The notes: generated by a model not told the origin, from the sequence alone. A stretch of 64,000 nucleotides of DNA from Romanomermis culicivorax (GCA_963922205.1 CAWUHX010000227.1:62001-126000), one strand, 5' to 3'. Positions 35,074-45,712 are shown, numbered from the stretch's first letter. Translations and numbers: made by a program.

Positions 35074-35521
35074 TATATAGCAGTTATGGAAAATTAGAAA
35101 ATCGTTTTTGATAAAGCTCGGCGACGTAGGATAGGTTTTTCTTGGAAGGCAATCCGATTTCGCACCATTTTCGACTGGGTCATTGAACTTCACGAAAGGT
35201 CATGACTGTGTGAGATGAACCGTTCTTCTGATAGACATTTATTGTAATGGTAATGCATGTTTCAGCATCTTTTAATCTTCCGTTATTGCTGAGATAGCAT
35301 ATAATCGACCATTTCCAATTTTAATGTAAATATGACCTATGGGCAAGAAAGTCTAATGTAACATTATCGGCATGCCTATTACGCACTTTAAGATCTTTCC
35401 TCGTTAACTTCGTCCACATATTGCCCATCACTGTAGAGTTCCAAAATCATTGGCAAAATAAATTTGCATGTTTTCAAATCTTCGACATCTTTCAACTCCA
35501 AAGAAGTCGATGAAAGCATTA

Positions 35522-35812
35522 AGGCCCTGTCATACTTCACCGCGCGGCGCCGGTTGTTCTATTCATACTAAAAAGCGGCGCCGGACGGCGCCGCGCGGTA
35601 CCGCCTCTGAAGTATGAATAGGTTTTTGTAATTTTTGCGGTGCCGCGCGGCGCCCCATCAGGTTTCAACTGAACCAATACACATTTTTTGAGAAGAGCGA
35701 AATCACCGCGCGGCGAAGTATGACAAGCCACCGCGCGGCGCCGCCTGTTAGTATGAAAAGGACAACCGGCACCGCGCGGCGCCGCGCGGCGATGTACGAC
35801 AGGGCCTTTAGA
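35522..35812. mobile_element. GC-rich palindromic MITE built on CCGCGCGG
   Basis: The ends AAGGCCCTGTCATACTTCAC and GATGTACGACAGGGCCTTTA are inverted copies. The left flank is TTAA and the right TTTA, so a TTAA-type target (as in piggyBac-like elements) is possible. The interior repeats CACCGCGCGGCGCC and its complement at least six times, separated by GTATGA(A/C) words. The GC content is far above that of the neighbouring sequence. No protein-coding content is credible. Confidence 0.75.
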
Positions 35813-35854
35813 GTATACGGTATGGGATCCTTTTTCGTGCTATATAATTTTTAG

Positions 35855-36115
35855 AACGACCCGACAAGTGGAGGTGTTTTTTTCCATTGCTGAAATCGTA
35901 ACGAAAATCAACACTGTTGTTGATCGTGCAAATTTTAGTACAAATATTATTCATGGAAAAACGAGCATGAGCATTGTAATGAAATTCACACATGATGGTC
36001 ATGCAGTCACACTAGTAGGGCAAGCAATAGCAATCGAACAAACAGCCTGCATGATTGTTCAAAACTGCCATGGATTTGAATATAGCTGTTACTCAGGGCA
36101 GTATTATCAACTCTA
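35855..36115 (+). CDS. Candidate terminal exon of an unknown protein
   Basis: A TATAATTTTTAG acceptor is followed by an 86-codon open frame ending at TAA 36113-36115. The product is mildly hydrophobic with a Cys-containing C-terminus (TACMIVQNCHGFEYSCYSGQ). It starts immediately to the right of the GC-rich element. No upstream exon was found and the family is not recognised. Codon use looks natural but chance cannot be excluded. Confidence 0.3.
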
Positions 36116-36666
36116 AACTGAAAAATGAGCTGAGTAAACCATTCGGATCACTATTCACTGCCTATTAAAAAATTCAAAGTCTTCAAAGCCTAAAGCCCAA
36201 TTCAGAAGTGCAGTCGCCGATTTTCGCCGACAAAAATCCTAGGATTTTTTACTCCTGAATAGGGCTTAGCACTACAGTAAAACATCACTGTTATCAGTAT
36301 TAGAATTTTTCATTTAAGCCGCTACAGTAAACTTGTTCAAAACAGATTTTTCATCAGCAGGAACATATTTTTGCGTCACATTTCAAGCACATTTGAAAAA
36401 AACAGACTGAAATTTAAACGTTTTGTGGCTCAAATGAATTGAAAATTACCAGTAGTTTATTGTATAGTAACTGGCTCTGAAAGAAATCTCAAATATATCA
36501 GTATGCACTAGTTCCGTAAATTGCTTATCTTGAATAATCGTTTATTTCTTCTTTCTTCGAACTATAAGTTTCGTAAGTTTATTAATTTCTTCATCGATTT
36601 TCCAATCGAATGTTGTAAATTTCGAATCGTCAGTTTTTTCGATTAGAATAAATTCTAATGAAATTA

Positions 36667-39600
36667 TCAAAATGACGGCGATGGCGCTTGCGTAGAAATT
36701 CTCGATCCAATTCGACTTCCGTTGTCGTTTTTTTTATATAGATCATCTTCAGATTTGATATCTTGAAAAAATCCAAAAATATAATTTACGGTACGAAAGG
36801 TGGCCACAAGTCAGCAAGATGTGCCTTATGTCGATAAAGTGTAAAATATCACAGTAAGAAAACCATGAATTAGCTTTCGTTTTTGAGAATGGACATTCAA
36901 AAAATTACTGTATCAGAGTCCTTAAAAAGTTAAACTTGCTACAAGCATACATGTAATTGGGGGAAGGGCTATGGGAACCCCCCCCCTCCCAGAAATCGTC
37001 GACCATATGGCTAGCCATTGAGGCGACCCCCTCCCCCGGATTTTCCAATCATATGGCTAGCCATATGGTAGCGGTAGGGAAAATACTGAAAAATGTCAAT
37101 TTTTGAACAAAAAAACGGTCAAAAACGTCAATTTTCTCGGAACCTCGTGCCAGAAATACATTTTTTCGGTCTTTTCGGAAAAAATTGCTATTTTTTGAAC
37201 TATTGTTCGGAATTTTTTCGCGAAAAAATAGAATTTTTTCCCCTCAGAGACCTGTCCACCCAAAATTTGGGGAATTACTGACCCCGGCCCAAAAAAGTGA
37301 CCCGACCCGACCCGACCCGACCCCCAGACCTCGGGGTCCCGTTACATGTATGGCTACAAGTTGGTCTGCATGATATCTTGCAGGTGTTGTGTATATAGAA
37401 CTAAAAGCAGTTCATTAGGACATAGTTTCACTAAGCCCCATTTATTTTGAAATGATCGCAGCGGTCCCATGAAAGTAAGTTCAATACGGAAAAAACTAGC
37501 AGGCTTATTACTGTACCCAAAGAAAAATTTTTTCGACCGTGAACGGTAAATAGCACTGCTGATATTTTACTTCAATAACCCGATTGAGCGGTCGAAATTT
37601 ATCGAGTAGCGACTGTGGATAAGCATCATTTTATTCAATGATTATAGCCTTCTCCATTCTCTTGAAAAAATTTTCGTTTTTCTACAGTATCAAGTTTTCC
37701 ATCAGGTGCAAATTGCGAATCAAATTGAACCTACTTTTTTGGTCTTCTATCAATCTGAGACTATCAATTTAAATCAAATGGGTTATAGTAATCTGTTGTT
37801 CTTAGACTGTCAAATCAGCACATAAAAAATTATGTTCTCACGTGTGTCTTCCACTTCGTAAAATTTTTCGGCGTTCGATGTTACATTCATGGCCGATTCG
37901 TAGGCGATCGGATGGTCTAAGAAAATCGCCGCCACTAAACCGAGACCTATAACGGCGCAAAAAATGGTCAAAAAGCTGATCAGTCGATTCGTCCGTTTTT
38001 CTTCTTCGAATATTTTATCGTGCAAAACTCGTATAGCTTGAATTTTCAGCATAGTTTTAGCTCGCATGGCGTCGTCTATAGATTCGACGTCCAAAATTTT
38101 GATAGCCATCAATCGTTCGGAAGTTCCTGTCAGAAAAAAGGAGAAAAAAAAGTTATACTGTACTTCAAAAACTAACCCAGACTTCACGAAAGTGACCAGT
38201 GGTCATTTGAGTTAGTTCTTCAAATAATCACAATGAGATCTCGTACCAAAAAATCATAGAGTGACCAGTTCCCGTACTTGTCATCATAACGCAGGTAGGG
38301 GATAGAGGGGTAATGCTTCCTTCCATGGAACTCCAAATACCCCTACCTGAAATTTTAAAAATGGGAAAAGTGAATATTCACCCTGAACTTTTAGAAGCTG
38401 CCAAAAATCAAGTTTTTTGACAGAAGGTCTTTTTCGAAGGAGATTTTCACCCCTCTCACAAATTTCTGCCTCCTATACCCATTGGTCAGAAGAATTTTTA
38501 TCGTGCATGCCTGCTTGGTTGTTCAATTGATCTCTAGTGAACTGACTCTGAACTTTTTACAGTCAAAAGTTCGTCTGGGTAATTAAATAATCAATGGAGT
38601 GACCACTGGTCAGTCACTTGAATGACCACAGTGACCTAGCTCTGAATTTAATTTTCAGCCGCAACCCAAGACTGCAACCTTAGTCGAATAGCGGACAATT
38701 TTCAACTGAAAGAACTAACAATTTTTGGATCCACCAGTTCCGTGTTCAAAAATGTATTGATTCCGGTTGATACGGATTGCGGATTTTATCCCGAAAAATG
38801 CTCGGAACGGTAATCATGTTTTCGGGATAGGAAACGATTGAGGATTTTACCCAGAAAGATATTCCAAGCTGTGGGGTTTTATCATATGTAGTTTCATAGG
38901 GTCTGGGTCGGAACCCAGTTCCAAATTTGGTACATATGCACTTTATGGTGTATCGAATTCTTTCTAAGTTTTCTGAACATAGGTACATAAGCCTAAGTCT
39001 GAGCTTAAACCCAAGGCTAAGCCTAAGCTTAGGCCTAAGTCAAAGCCCAAAGCTAAGTCTCAGCTTGGACCTAAGTCGAAGCCCAAGGCTAAGCCTAAGC
39101 CTACCCCAAGGCTAAGCTTAAGCCTAAGCCTAAGGCTAAACTTGTAATGGAGTTATGGTGTCGGTTGTAAAACGTTTGTCCATTGCGAAGCAGGATCAGC
39201 AAGTTGTTACCTAAAGACGGTCAAAAACATGTCGAGACGCGGCTTAGCCACACCTCATCTAGGAAATTTGATGTTGTTTGGTTTTTTGCTTGTCAGTGAT
39301 TTATTTGGCATTAGTAAATAGAAAATCCAACTGTGTGTTGTAGGTTAAGTCAAACTATTCAGAGAATAGTTTGAGTTTTGGGTTCCATTCTTGGAAGGAT
39401 AAGTTAGTGCATTCCGAGTTTCGGCATCTGAAAACCTTGAACGATCAAGGAAAGTTTCGAGGAATCATGACACAGTGCTTTCTACAAGCCAGTCGTTCTC
39501 CCGTATTTTCTTATTCTTACGCAATTACCTTAAGACACTCCAAGTGTTCCAATTAAAATTGTTTTTATGTTCGCACGTGCGATACGACAAACTTATGTCA

Positions 39601-40102
39601 ACGCCCAAGGCTATGCTTAAGCCTTTGCCTATGCCTAAGCCTAGTGTATGTAAACCACACAACATATGCGAAAAACTTGGAAAAAACTTGATAGGCCATA
39701 AAAAGCAAAAGTGCTTCAAATTTTACAACGACAATTGACTTCGTTTTGGATATCATATTTAGTGATGATCATGCTACATAAGCTTCAGATCATTTTTCGT
39801 TTCTTCAAGGCCTAATGTTACCCAACTCACGGATATTCTATGACACCCTGCGCTAGGTATGGATCTTATTCAAAAATATCCAGTTTTGGGGTTAGGCATC
39901 CAAGACTTTCTCCAGCCCATTCCCTACAGTACTCACCAGAAGAAATTGTTGGAGAAGTATCATCATCGTAGCGTCTTGGAACTCTTTTTCGAGCGGTTAA
40001 TTTCGCTGGTGCCGGAACTTCCTCTTTTGGCTGCACTTTAATATTAGAATCCTTTGGGAAATCGCCCGTTGACGAATGTGAGGTAGAAATTTTTCCGGCC
40101 AT
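36667..40102 (-). CDS. Unrecognised 181-residue single-pass membrane protein, complete
   Basis: Three exons on the minus strand join in phase: 40102-39937 (ATG), 38126-37842 and 36761-36667 (TGA). Introns begin GTGAGT and GTGAGA and end GACAG and TTCAAG. Total 546 nt with no stop. The N-terminal 55 residues are Ser/Pro/Lys-rich with a basic RKRVPRRYDDD. Residues about 57-95 are charged and helix-like (AIKILDVESIDDAMRAKTML). One strong membrane segment follows (LISFLTIFCAVIGLGLVAAIFL, about residues 106-126). The tail has an NVT sequon and a Ser/Pro end. With no signal peptide and a basic N-terminus before the single membrane segment, a type II or tail-anchored topology is plausible. No family recognised. 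Intron 2 contains a hAT-like MITE and intron 1 further repeats. Confidence 0.7.
36946..37352 (+). mobile_element. hAT-like MITE, CATACATGTAA family, copy 1
   Basis: A 407-bp element with ends CATACATGTAATTGGGG and CCGTTACATGTATG. It is flanked by a perfect 8-bp target duplication GCTACAAG (36938-36945 and 37353-37360). The interior has GACCATATGGCTAGCCAT and AAAAACGGTCAAAAACGTCA words. It lies inside intron 2 of the membrane-protein gene. Confidence 0.9.
38189..38640. mobile_element. Possible inverted-repeat element with GTGACCAGTGGTCA ends
   Basis: GTGACCAGTGGTCATTTGAG at the left is loosely inverted at the right (GACCACTGGTCAGTCACTTG, then GAATGACCACAGTGACC). No ORF. It lies in intron 1 of the membrane-protein gene. 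The match is imperfect and the boundaries uncertain. Confidence 0.35.
38988..39142 (+). repeat. Degenerate GCCTAA (TTAGGC) hexamer array
   Basis: About 155 bp made of AAGCCT/AAGGCT/AAGTCT/AAGCCC hexamers, including perfect GCCTAAGCCTAAG stretches. A second short patch lies at 39606-39645. The complement of GCCTAA is TTAGGC, the telomeric hexamer of many nematodes, so this may be an old interstitial telomere-like repeat. Alternatively, one plus frame reads as Lys-Pro/Ala/Ser dipeptides (KPKAKPK) and could be coding. Neither is proven. Confidence 0.55.
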
Positions 40103-40240
40103 GTGTTAACTAGTTAGTAGTACGCTAGTAGTAGCGAAAAATGCAATTAAAACTGAAGTTAATGTGGATTTTCGACACTTGCTCAAGTTTACAACATACA
40201 TACTGTTGATGTAAAGTGAATGATGCAAACAAGTAAGGTA

Positions 40241-40514
40241 TAGTCTACTTTTCATAAAATACTTCCAAAATGAAAAATGGCAAAAATCAGGACCACCGCC
40301 AAAATTGTTTAAACAAGCTTTTACATGGAAATCTGATAAACAATATATGATATAGGACTGGAAATTTGTAAGCGTAATGACCTAACCTTTACCAATTTTT
40401 CGAGTGAAAAGTTTTACAGTAAGACTGTAAGAGCTCTATGTAAACAATTTTGATGGCAGTACTGATTTGTGTCACTTTTCTAATTGGAAGCATTTTATAA
40501 AAAAACAGATTATA
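40241..40514. mobile_element. TAGTCTGTTTTT MITE, copy A3
   Basis: Ends TAGTCTACTTTTCATAAAAT and GAAGCATTTTATAAAAAAAC followed by AGATTATA, about 270 bp, more diverged than other copies. Confidence 0.65.
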
Positions 40515-40529
40515 GTTTTGAGTACGAAA

Positions 40530-41476
40530 TACGAGAATAGCCACCCACTTGAAAAAATTTGTTACCAGTTAAAAAAATAACGTTATACTTTCGAACATGA
40601 TGCACAACATTTTCTCAAGATGCATCGCAAAAGTTTCAAGATGCTTCGCAAAAATTTCAAGATGCATTGCAAAAAAGATGTAAGAGTTTTCCGATGTTCG
40701 ACTTTTTTCCAGTGCATTGCAATTTTTTCAAGATAATCTTGAAAAAACAATATAGCATCTTGAAAAAAATCAAGATGTCATCTTGAAAAAAAATAAAGTG
40801 AGCCACATCAGAGGATAAAAATTTTTGAAACTAGCCAATCAAAGGCGTTGCTCCGCCCCTTTATATATATATATATATACGGGAACCCTTCAAAGTGGAT
40901 TTCTGAGGTCACGGCTTGCTGGCGGGGGCGCCCTTGGTTTTAACACGGGATGGCGGAGGGGGGAGGTTATTTTGCACGGGGACTCCGATGGAAATTATTA
41001 GATTTCGTAAAAATTTTAATTTTTCGAGATTTTTAAAAAAAAGTCGAAAATGCCCGTTTTTCACTCAAAATGTAGCAATTTCGGAGAAGAATCCAAATTT
41101 TCGTTGCCATAGAACAGCCGACGAAGTCCAAAGGAGGCGGAGCAACGTCTTTGATAGGCTAGTTTCGCAAATTTTCATTCTCCGATGTGCCGCCCATCTT
41201 GATTTTCTTCCAAGCTCGAATTTTTTCAAAATGCTATCTTGATTTTTCTCAAGATGCCGCCTTGATTTTTTAGGATTATATTGAAAAACATGCGGTGCAC
41301 TTGAAAAGAAAGTCGAACATCGAAGAACTCGACATCTTGATTTTTTGGCGATTTATCTTGAAATTTTTGCGGTAAGTCTTGAAAAAAAATTGTTAGTCAT
41401 TTTCGAAGGTAAACATTTTTTTTTCAGGTAGTAACAAATTTTTTCAAGCGGCCCTTCTCGTATTCCGCATTTGTGT
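40530..41476. mobile_element. Foldback element with arms of about 330 bp
   Basis: The left end ATACGAGAATAGCC followed by CTTGAAAAAATTTGTTAC is matched in inverse at the right (GTAACAAATTTTTTCAAGCG, then GGCCCTTCTCGTAT). Further inside, TCAAAGGCGTTGCTCCGCC is matched by GGCGGAGCAACGTCTTTGA. Both arms are filled with TTCAAGATGCAT/ATCTTGA words. The centre carries a (TA)n run at 40861-40880 and a chance ORF. A non-autonomous foldback transposon is the simplest reading. Confidence 0.65.
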
Positions 41477-42166
41477 ATATTGTTCACAAATTCCAGTCCA
41501 ACATGACATATGTTTAAGGCCAAAAAATGGTAAGAATATGGACTAGTACTTGCTCGCCACTTTTCTTATTTAGATGCATTTCAGAAAAACATACTGTACA
41601 TATTGGTGTGTCAAGCGACTCTAATATCGTATTCTGTGCACATGTCTTTCGTCTCTACACTTTAGAATTCTTGTCATCCTCGCCCCATCTCTACAAAATG
41701 CCGTTTGTGAAAGGATGCAAAATAACGGAATATTTCCCATTTTAAATCTTACATCTCTAAACTACAACAGGCGCTGGTCAGTAGATGATCACGTTTTTAT
41801 AGAGAAAATATTCTAACTCTAAATTCATGTTTAGGCATGTCTTCAAAGTACCACGATGTAATCTTTTCATTAATCAAGTATTATACTCTAAAATTTTGAT
41901 CTATGACAATCATGAAGTTTCCTGAAATTGCGGTTTAGATCTGTGACAATCAATGGAAATTTTTTACTTTTTTTCGTCTCTAGCAGTAGTGGTCGAATTC
42001 TGTGCTCCGTTCCAAAATCAGCGACAACACGGAACCGGAACCCGCCAGATATTGAAAAAAAGTATGGATGATGTAACTGTATCAAACTTGGAAAATTGGA
42101 ATACAGCTTGAATTTAATCCAAAAATTTTTCTAAATTAGAATTTATGGTATTTTCGTCAATAACCT

Positions 42167-42409
42167 GTAGTCTGTTTTTTATAAAATGCTTCCAAATAGA
42201 AAAGTGACACAAATCAGTATCGTTGTTAAAATCGTTTACATGAGCTCTTTTTGTAAAATTTTTCACTCGCAATATTGTTAAGGGTTAGATCAGTATGCTC
42301 ACAAATTTTCATTCCTATATGCTATATTGTTTATCAGAAAATCGTGAAAATCTAAAATACTACTGCTTTCCACTTTCATTTATTTAGAAGCATTTCATGA
42401 AAAACAGAC
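42167..42409. mobile_element. TAGTCTGTTTTT MITE, copy A4
   Basis: About 245 bp with inverted ends GTAGTCTGTTTTTTATAAAA and AGCATTTCATGAAAAACAGA followed by CTAC. Confidence 0.8.
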
Positions 42410-42960
42410 TACATTTCAAGCATCTAAATTTCTCGAATAGTACGTTTATTTATTAAGACACGATTTCTGAGAGGATTCAACTTAGTTGTGATATAAGCAA
42501 AAAATTAACCCTACCTGAAAATGGCATTTTTGATGTAACTTGATCCGGTAGGAACGCAAATGATATTCATTTCATCTGAAAATCGAAACTTGCTAGCTAA
42601 AATAAGACAAAAGTTGAAAATTTTGGATTTTTTCGATTTTTGACATATACTTGTTTCAACTTTTGTATCTTTAGGTACGTCAAACATCGCGTTCTGGAAA
42701 TTTACCCAATATTAGGCCAATGAATGGGCCACAATTTACTTTAGGATTCATTAGTGCAAAGTGCGTATTAGGAATAAACTGGTGCTCAAAACATCAAATT
42801 TTGAGGCAAACGTTCTCATTTTTTCACAAAAATCATTATATCTACCGCTAAAGCTCAGAAGCACCAAAAAATTTCCTATACAATAGATAGTTTACGATGT
42901 CTTCTACCTGCTGACAAAAAAATTACGGAAATTCATGTACTGCTAGAGAGTCGCACAACC

Positions 42961-43209
42961 TACAGTCTGTTTTTTATAAAATGCCTCCAGATTAAAAAGT
43001 GACAAAAATCAGCACAGCCATCAAAATCGTTTTCATTGAGCGTTTACAGTAAGACTTTTCACTAGAAAAATTGTTAAGGGTTAGTTGAGTATGCTCACAA
43101 ATTTCTGGTCCTATATGACGTATTGTTTATCAGAAAATCATAAAAATGTGAAATACTACTTGCTTTCCACTGTTATTATTCAGAAGCATTTCAAGAAAAA
43201 CAGACTATA
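42961..43209. mobile_element. TAGTCTGTTTTT MITE, copy A5
   Basis: About 248 bp with inverted ends TACAGTCTGTTTTTTATAAA and AGCATTTCAAGAAAAACAGA followed by CTATA, with TA at both junctions. It is very similar to copy A4 about 0.8 kb away. Confidence 0.8.
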
Positions 43210-44254
43210 GAGTTTGAACACTATCTTATAATTGTATTTTATAATTGTATACGACCTCAACTGTGGAACTATAACAGCTTGATAAATTTCACTGTCTATT
43301 TACAATACTTGAAATGTACCGGCTTAGACATGAAGTAACTTTTTTATTGACTGTCCATTCGATACATAACACAATACTCTGTAATGTGGTATGAAAATGT
43401 TTTCCGAATTTTTGCTTTTTACATTTTTAGGTAGTTTTAAAATGTCAAAAATGAGACCGCATAAATGGTGAAAAAGCCGGCTTCTTTCCATGAAAATGAC
43501 TACTGTTAAATCCAAAAGCACGGAAAATTCCTTTATACAGCGGATATGGTGCTTGTACAGTCATATAAAATGACACGAATCATAGTCAATGAACATATTG
43601 TCAGCCAATACATCAAAGTCTTAGAAGAAGCCCAAGAATCCCATTAATCCATGCGCCGAAGTTCTTTGATTCGTGCCATAGAATACTGTAGAGCAACAAC
43701 CCAGTAAGCAGTTTATGCCTGAATTACATCACTTTCAAAGGAAGCAAATTTTTTGACAACATCATGGCATCATTAAAAAATCCAGTGTTGGAACAGAATG
43801 GGTTCAAGAAACAATCGACCAGCTGAAAGAAGCCAAGTTGTATGTGAAGGCTGATTTTGAGTTACGTGTTAAACTGGAAAAGGATACCAGATCACTGTTC
43901 AACATTTTCTCAAAGCCATCCATCTAAACAAGAGATGCAGTATCAATACAGTCACAATCACCATGCTGTGAACGAATGAAAAGTGTTTTGAAAGATGTCC
44001 AGACGAAATTCAGTTCGATTAATTTCGCCAGTGAATAAGTAAAAATGGAGAATCAATACATTCTCAAAGAAAATGTGAAAAAGATAATAGAGTGGCGCAA
44101 ACATCAACTCCATACAGTGACCAAGATATGGCCTGGCGTGATTTGGTTACCATCTTACAAGATGATAAAATATTCATGCAGCTATAGTCTGTTTTTTATA
44201 AAATGCTTTCAAATAGAAAAGTGACACAAATCAGTACTGTCGTCAACATTGTTT

Positions 44255-45082
44255 TGTCACGGCCTTTCTTGAGTTTTCGGGAATTACTGTAGATTTAGGT
44301 AGCAACAAACTAGAACTAGGGTTTTTGTTATTTATTTGAAAAACTTACAGTAAATAAGGTGGATAAGGCGATAAGTACGAGGCGTGACAAAGATGTGCGC
44401 GGGTGGCATGTAGCAATTGGACGTAAAAGGCTGACACAAATTAATTGAAAATATCAGTCATTTTCGGGTAATAGATGACAATTTGATAAGCAGGGAAACG
44501 GCTGGTTTCGAAGCCTGGATCCTGTAAAGTATATGCGCAACTTGATTGGCCCAAACCAAAACACAAATAGTTTCGAAGTCCAATGGACTGTAAGATGCGA
44601 GCAAGTAAAGTCGCAGAAAGAGAAAACCACTGAAAGCAGCGAGCGTAATCACATAAAAAACCAAAAACTGACTCTTCTCCAATTTCCGAGTCGACATCCA
44701 TGTTCTTGGGGCGTGGTTCCAGAAGCCCTGCTGTGCGTTAGAGTACAGTAGCACCTGCTACGTGAATTATTTTCCAAATTGTCGGAGGGTTCAAAACATA
44801 TGAACCCATTTTTGTATTTTGAGGAAAAGTGTTTTTTGTTTTAGAATGTGCCAACCTTTCCGTTTCCTTCTGGGTAAATTACGAGTGCGAAAATGTCTGA
44901 CAAAAACAAAGTACTTGAAAAATAGTCTGGTTTCCAACTAGGAACCCAGACTCTCGAAAACAATAGAGGATACTAATGGATTTCTAATGTGGTACATGTG
45001 ACGAGAAAATTAGGAATAACTAGAATATATGTTTTCGCGAAAATTTACACAAAAATTATACAAATTTTTACAATCCTTGACA
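44255..45082. mobile_element. Insertion nested inside MITE copy A6
   Basis: Foreign DNA of about 830 bp beginning TGTCACGGCCTT and ending CCTTGACA, which are short imperfect inverted ends. A second TGTCACG-type inverted word (GGCGTGACAAA) lies at 44384-44394. It carries one ORF that looks like a small membrane protein. The class is unclear: it could be an LTR fragment, a retrocopy or a gene-capturing DNA element. Confidence 0.5.
44458..44697 (-). CDS. 79-codon single-pass membrane ORF inside the nested insertion
   Basis: ATG at 44697, stop at 44458-44460. The product starts MSTRKLEKSQFLVFYVITLA, has one long hydrophobic helix (about residues 10-33), a second weakly hydrophobic part (ICVLVWANQVAHILYR) and a basic end. 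The frame stays open upstream to about 44754 without another ATG. It is intronless and enclosed in a mobile insertion, so it may be a captured or retroposed gene. The family is not recognised and it may not be expressed. Confidence 0.35.
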   Translation of the reverse strand: MSTRKLEKSQFLVFYVITLAAFSGFLFLRLYLLASYSPLDFETICVLVWANQVAHILYRIQASKPAVSLLIKLSSITRK

Positions 45083-45475
45083 GATTACATATAGCTCTTA
45101 TTGTAAAATTTTTCCCTCGAAAAATTCTTAAAGGATAGATAGGTCACAAATTTCCAGTCCTATACGATATGTTGTTCATCAGGAAATCGTGAAAATATGA
45201 AATACTACTTGCTTTCCACTTTCATTATATAGAAGCATTTCAGGAAAAACAGACTATAGACTGGGCTATAAAATTTTAAACAATCAGTAGCCGCAAAAAT
45301 CAATCGAACTGGTATGGCAAAAGGGGGATACTTTGGCATATTATGTACATTCTAGTCGACATTACCAAAAAAAATTTAAGAATTCATCAATACATGAAAC
45401 AATGAAGCAGAAAGTCATACGAATATGGAATACCACTCATCCCACACTTTTAATTTAGAATTTCATCAACTACAG

Positions 45476-45712
45476 AGACCGGTTTCATGGAGAGACTTAA
45501 GCTCCAGCTGAGCTGCAACTTGAGCTGTAGCTTAACCCTATATGTTATACCATTGCCGTTAAGCTGCAGCTCAGCTAGCTTAACTCATGCACAAAAAACG
45601 TATCGAGAAAGTTAAGCTGTAGCTGAGCAGAACGGCAATGCTATAGCATATATAGAGTTAAGCTACCGCTTAAGCTGCAGCTTAAGTCTCTTTGCTGAAA
45701 ACGGCCCTGGGT
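45476..45712. repeat. Near-perfect hairpin rich in AGCT
   Basis: Two arms of about 105 bp pair around a 25-bp loop. AGAGACTTAAGCTCCAGCTG and TAGCTTAACCCTATATG on the left match AAGCTGCAGCTTAAGTCTCT and ATATATAGAGTTAAGCTA on the right in inverse. Each arm contains AGCT six or more times. It is probably a small foldback/MITE; no ORF. Confidence 0.75.

Larger units (their letters stand above)
44185..45256. mobile_element. TAGTCTGTTTTT MITE, copy A6, itself interrupted
   Basis: The left half (44185-44254) and right half (about 45083-45256) together make one normal MITE of about 245 bp. They are separated by about 830 bp of foreign DNA. The TA target duplication is at 44183-44184 and 45257-45258; the host pseudogene frame is continuous across the insertion if the element and one TA are ignored. 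Confidence 0.85.
43560..45450 (+). pseudogene. Transposon-derived protein pseudogene split by an insertion
   Basis: Degenerate coding on the plus strand in several frames. Visible pieces are RIIVNEHIVSQYIKVLEEAQ (from about 43576), ETIDQLKEAKLYVKADFELR (about 43808), IIEWRKHQL (about 44083) and QDMAWRDLVTILQDDKIFMQ (about 44121-44180). After the inserted MITE come DWAIKF and NWYGKRGILWHI (45259-45340). I recall this order of blocks from uncharacterised, transposon-associated proteins in many invertebrate genomes, but I cannot name the superfamily. Multiple stops and frame changes show it is dead. The insertion between QL and DW is the MITE at 44185-45256. Confidence 0.55.

Noticed and set aside
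36672..36700. Alternative frames of the last exon of the membrane-protein gene, one with a second membrane helix
   Set aside because: The upstream donor is phase 1, which selects the hydrophilic Ser/Pro-ending frame; the helix frame would need a purine-rich, poor acceptor.
38927..39115. LSLSL-repeat open frame
   Set aside because: Frame-shifted reading of the hexamer array; not a plausible protein.
40916..41242. 108-codon plus-strand ORF
   Set aside because: Lies in the centre and arm of a foldback element; no family resemblance.
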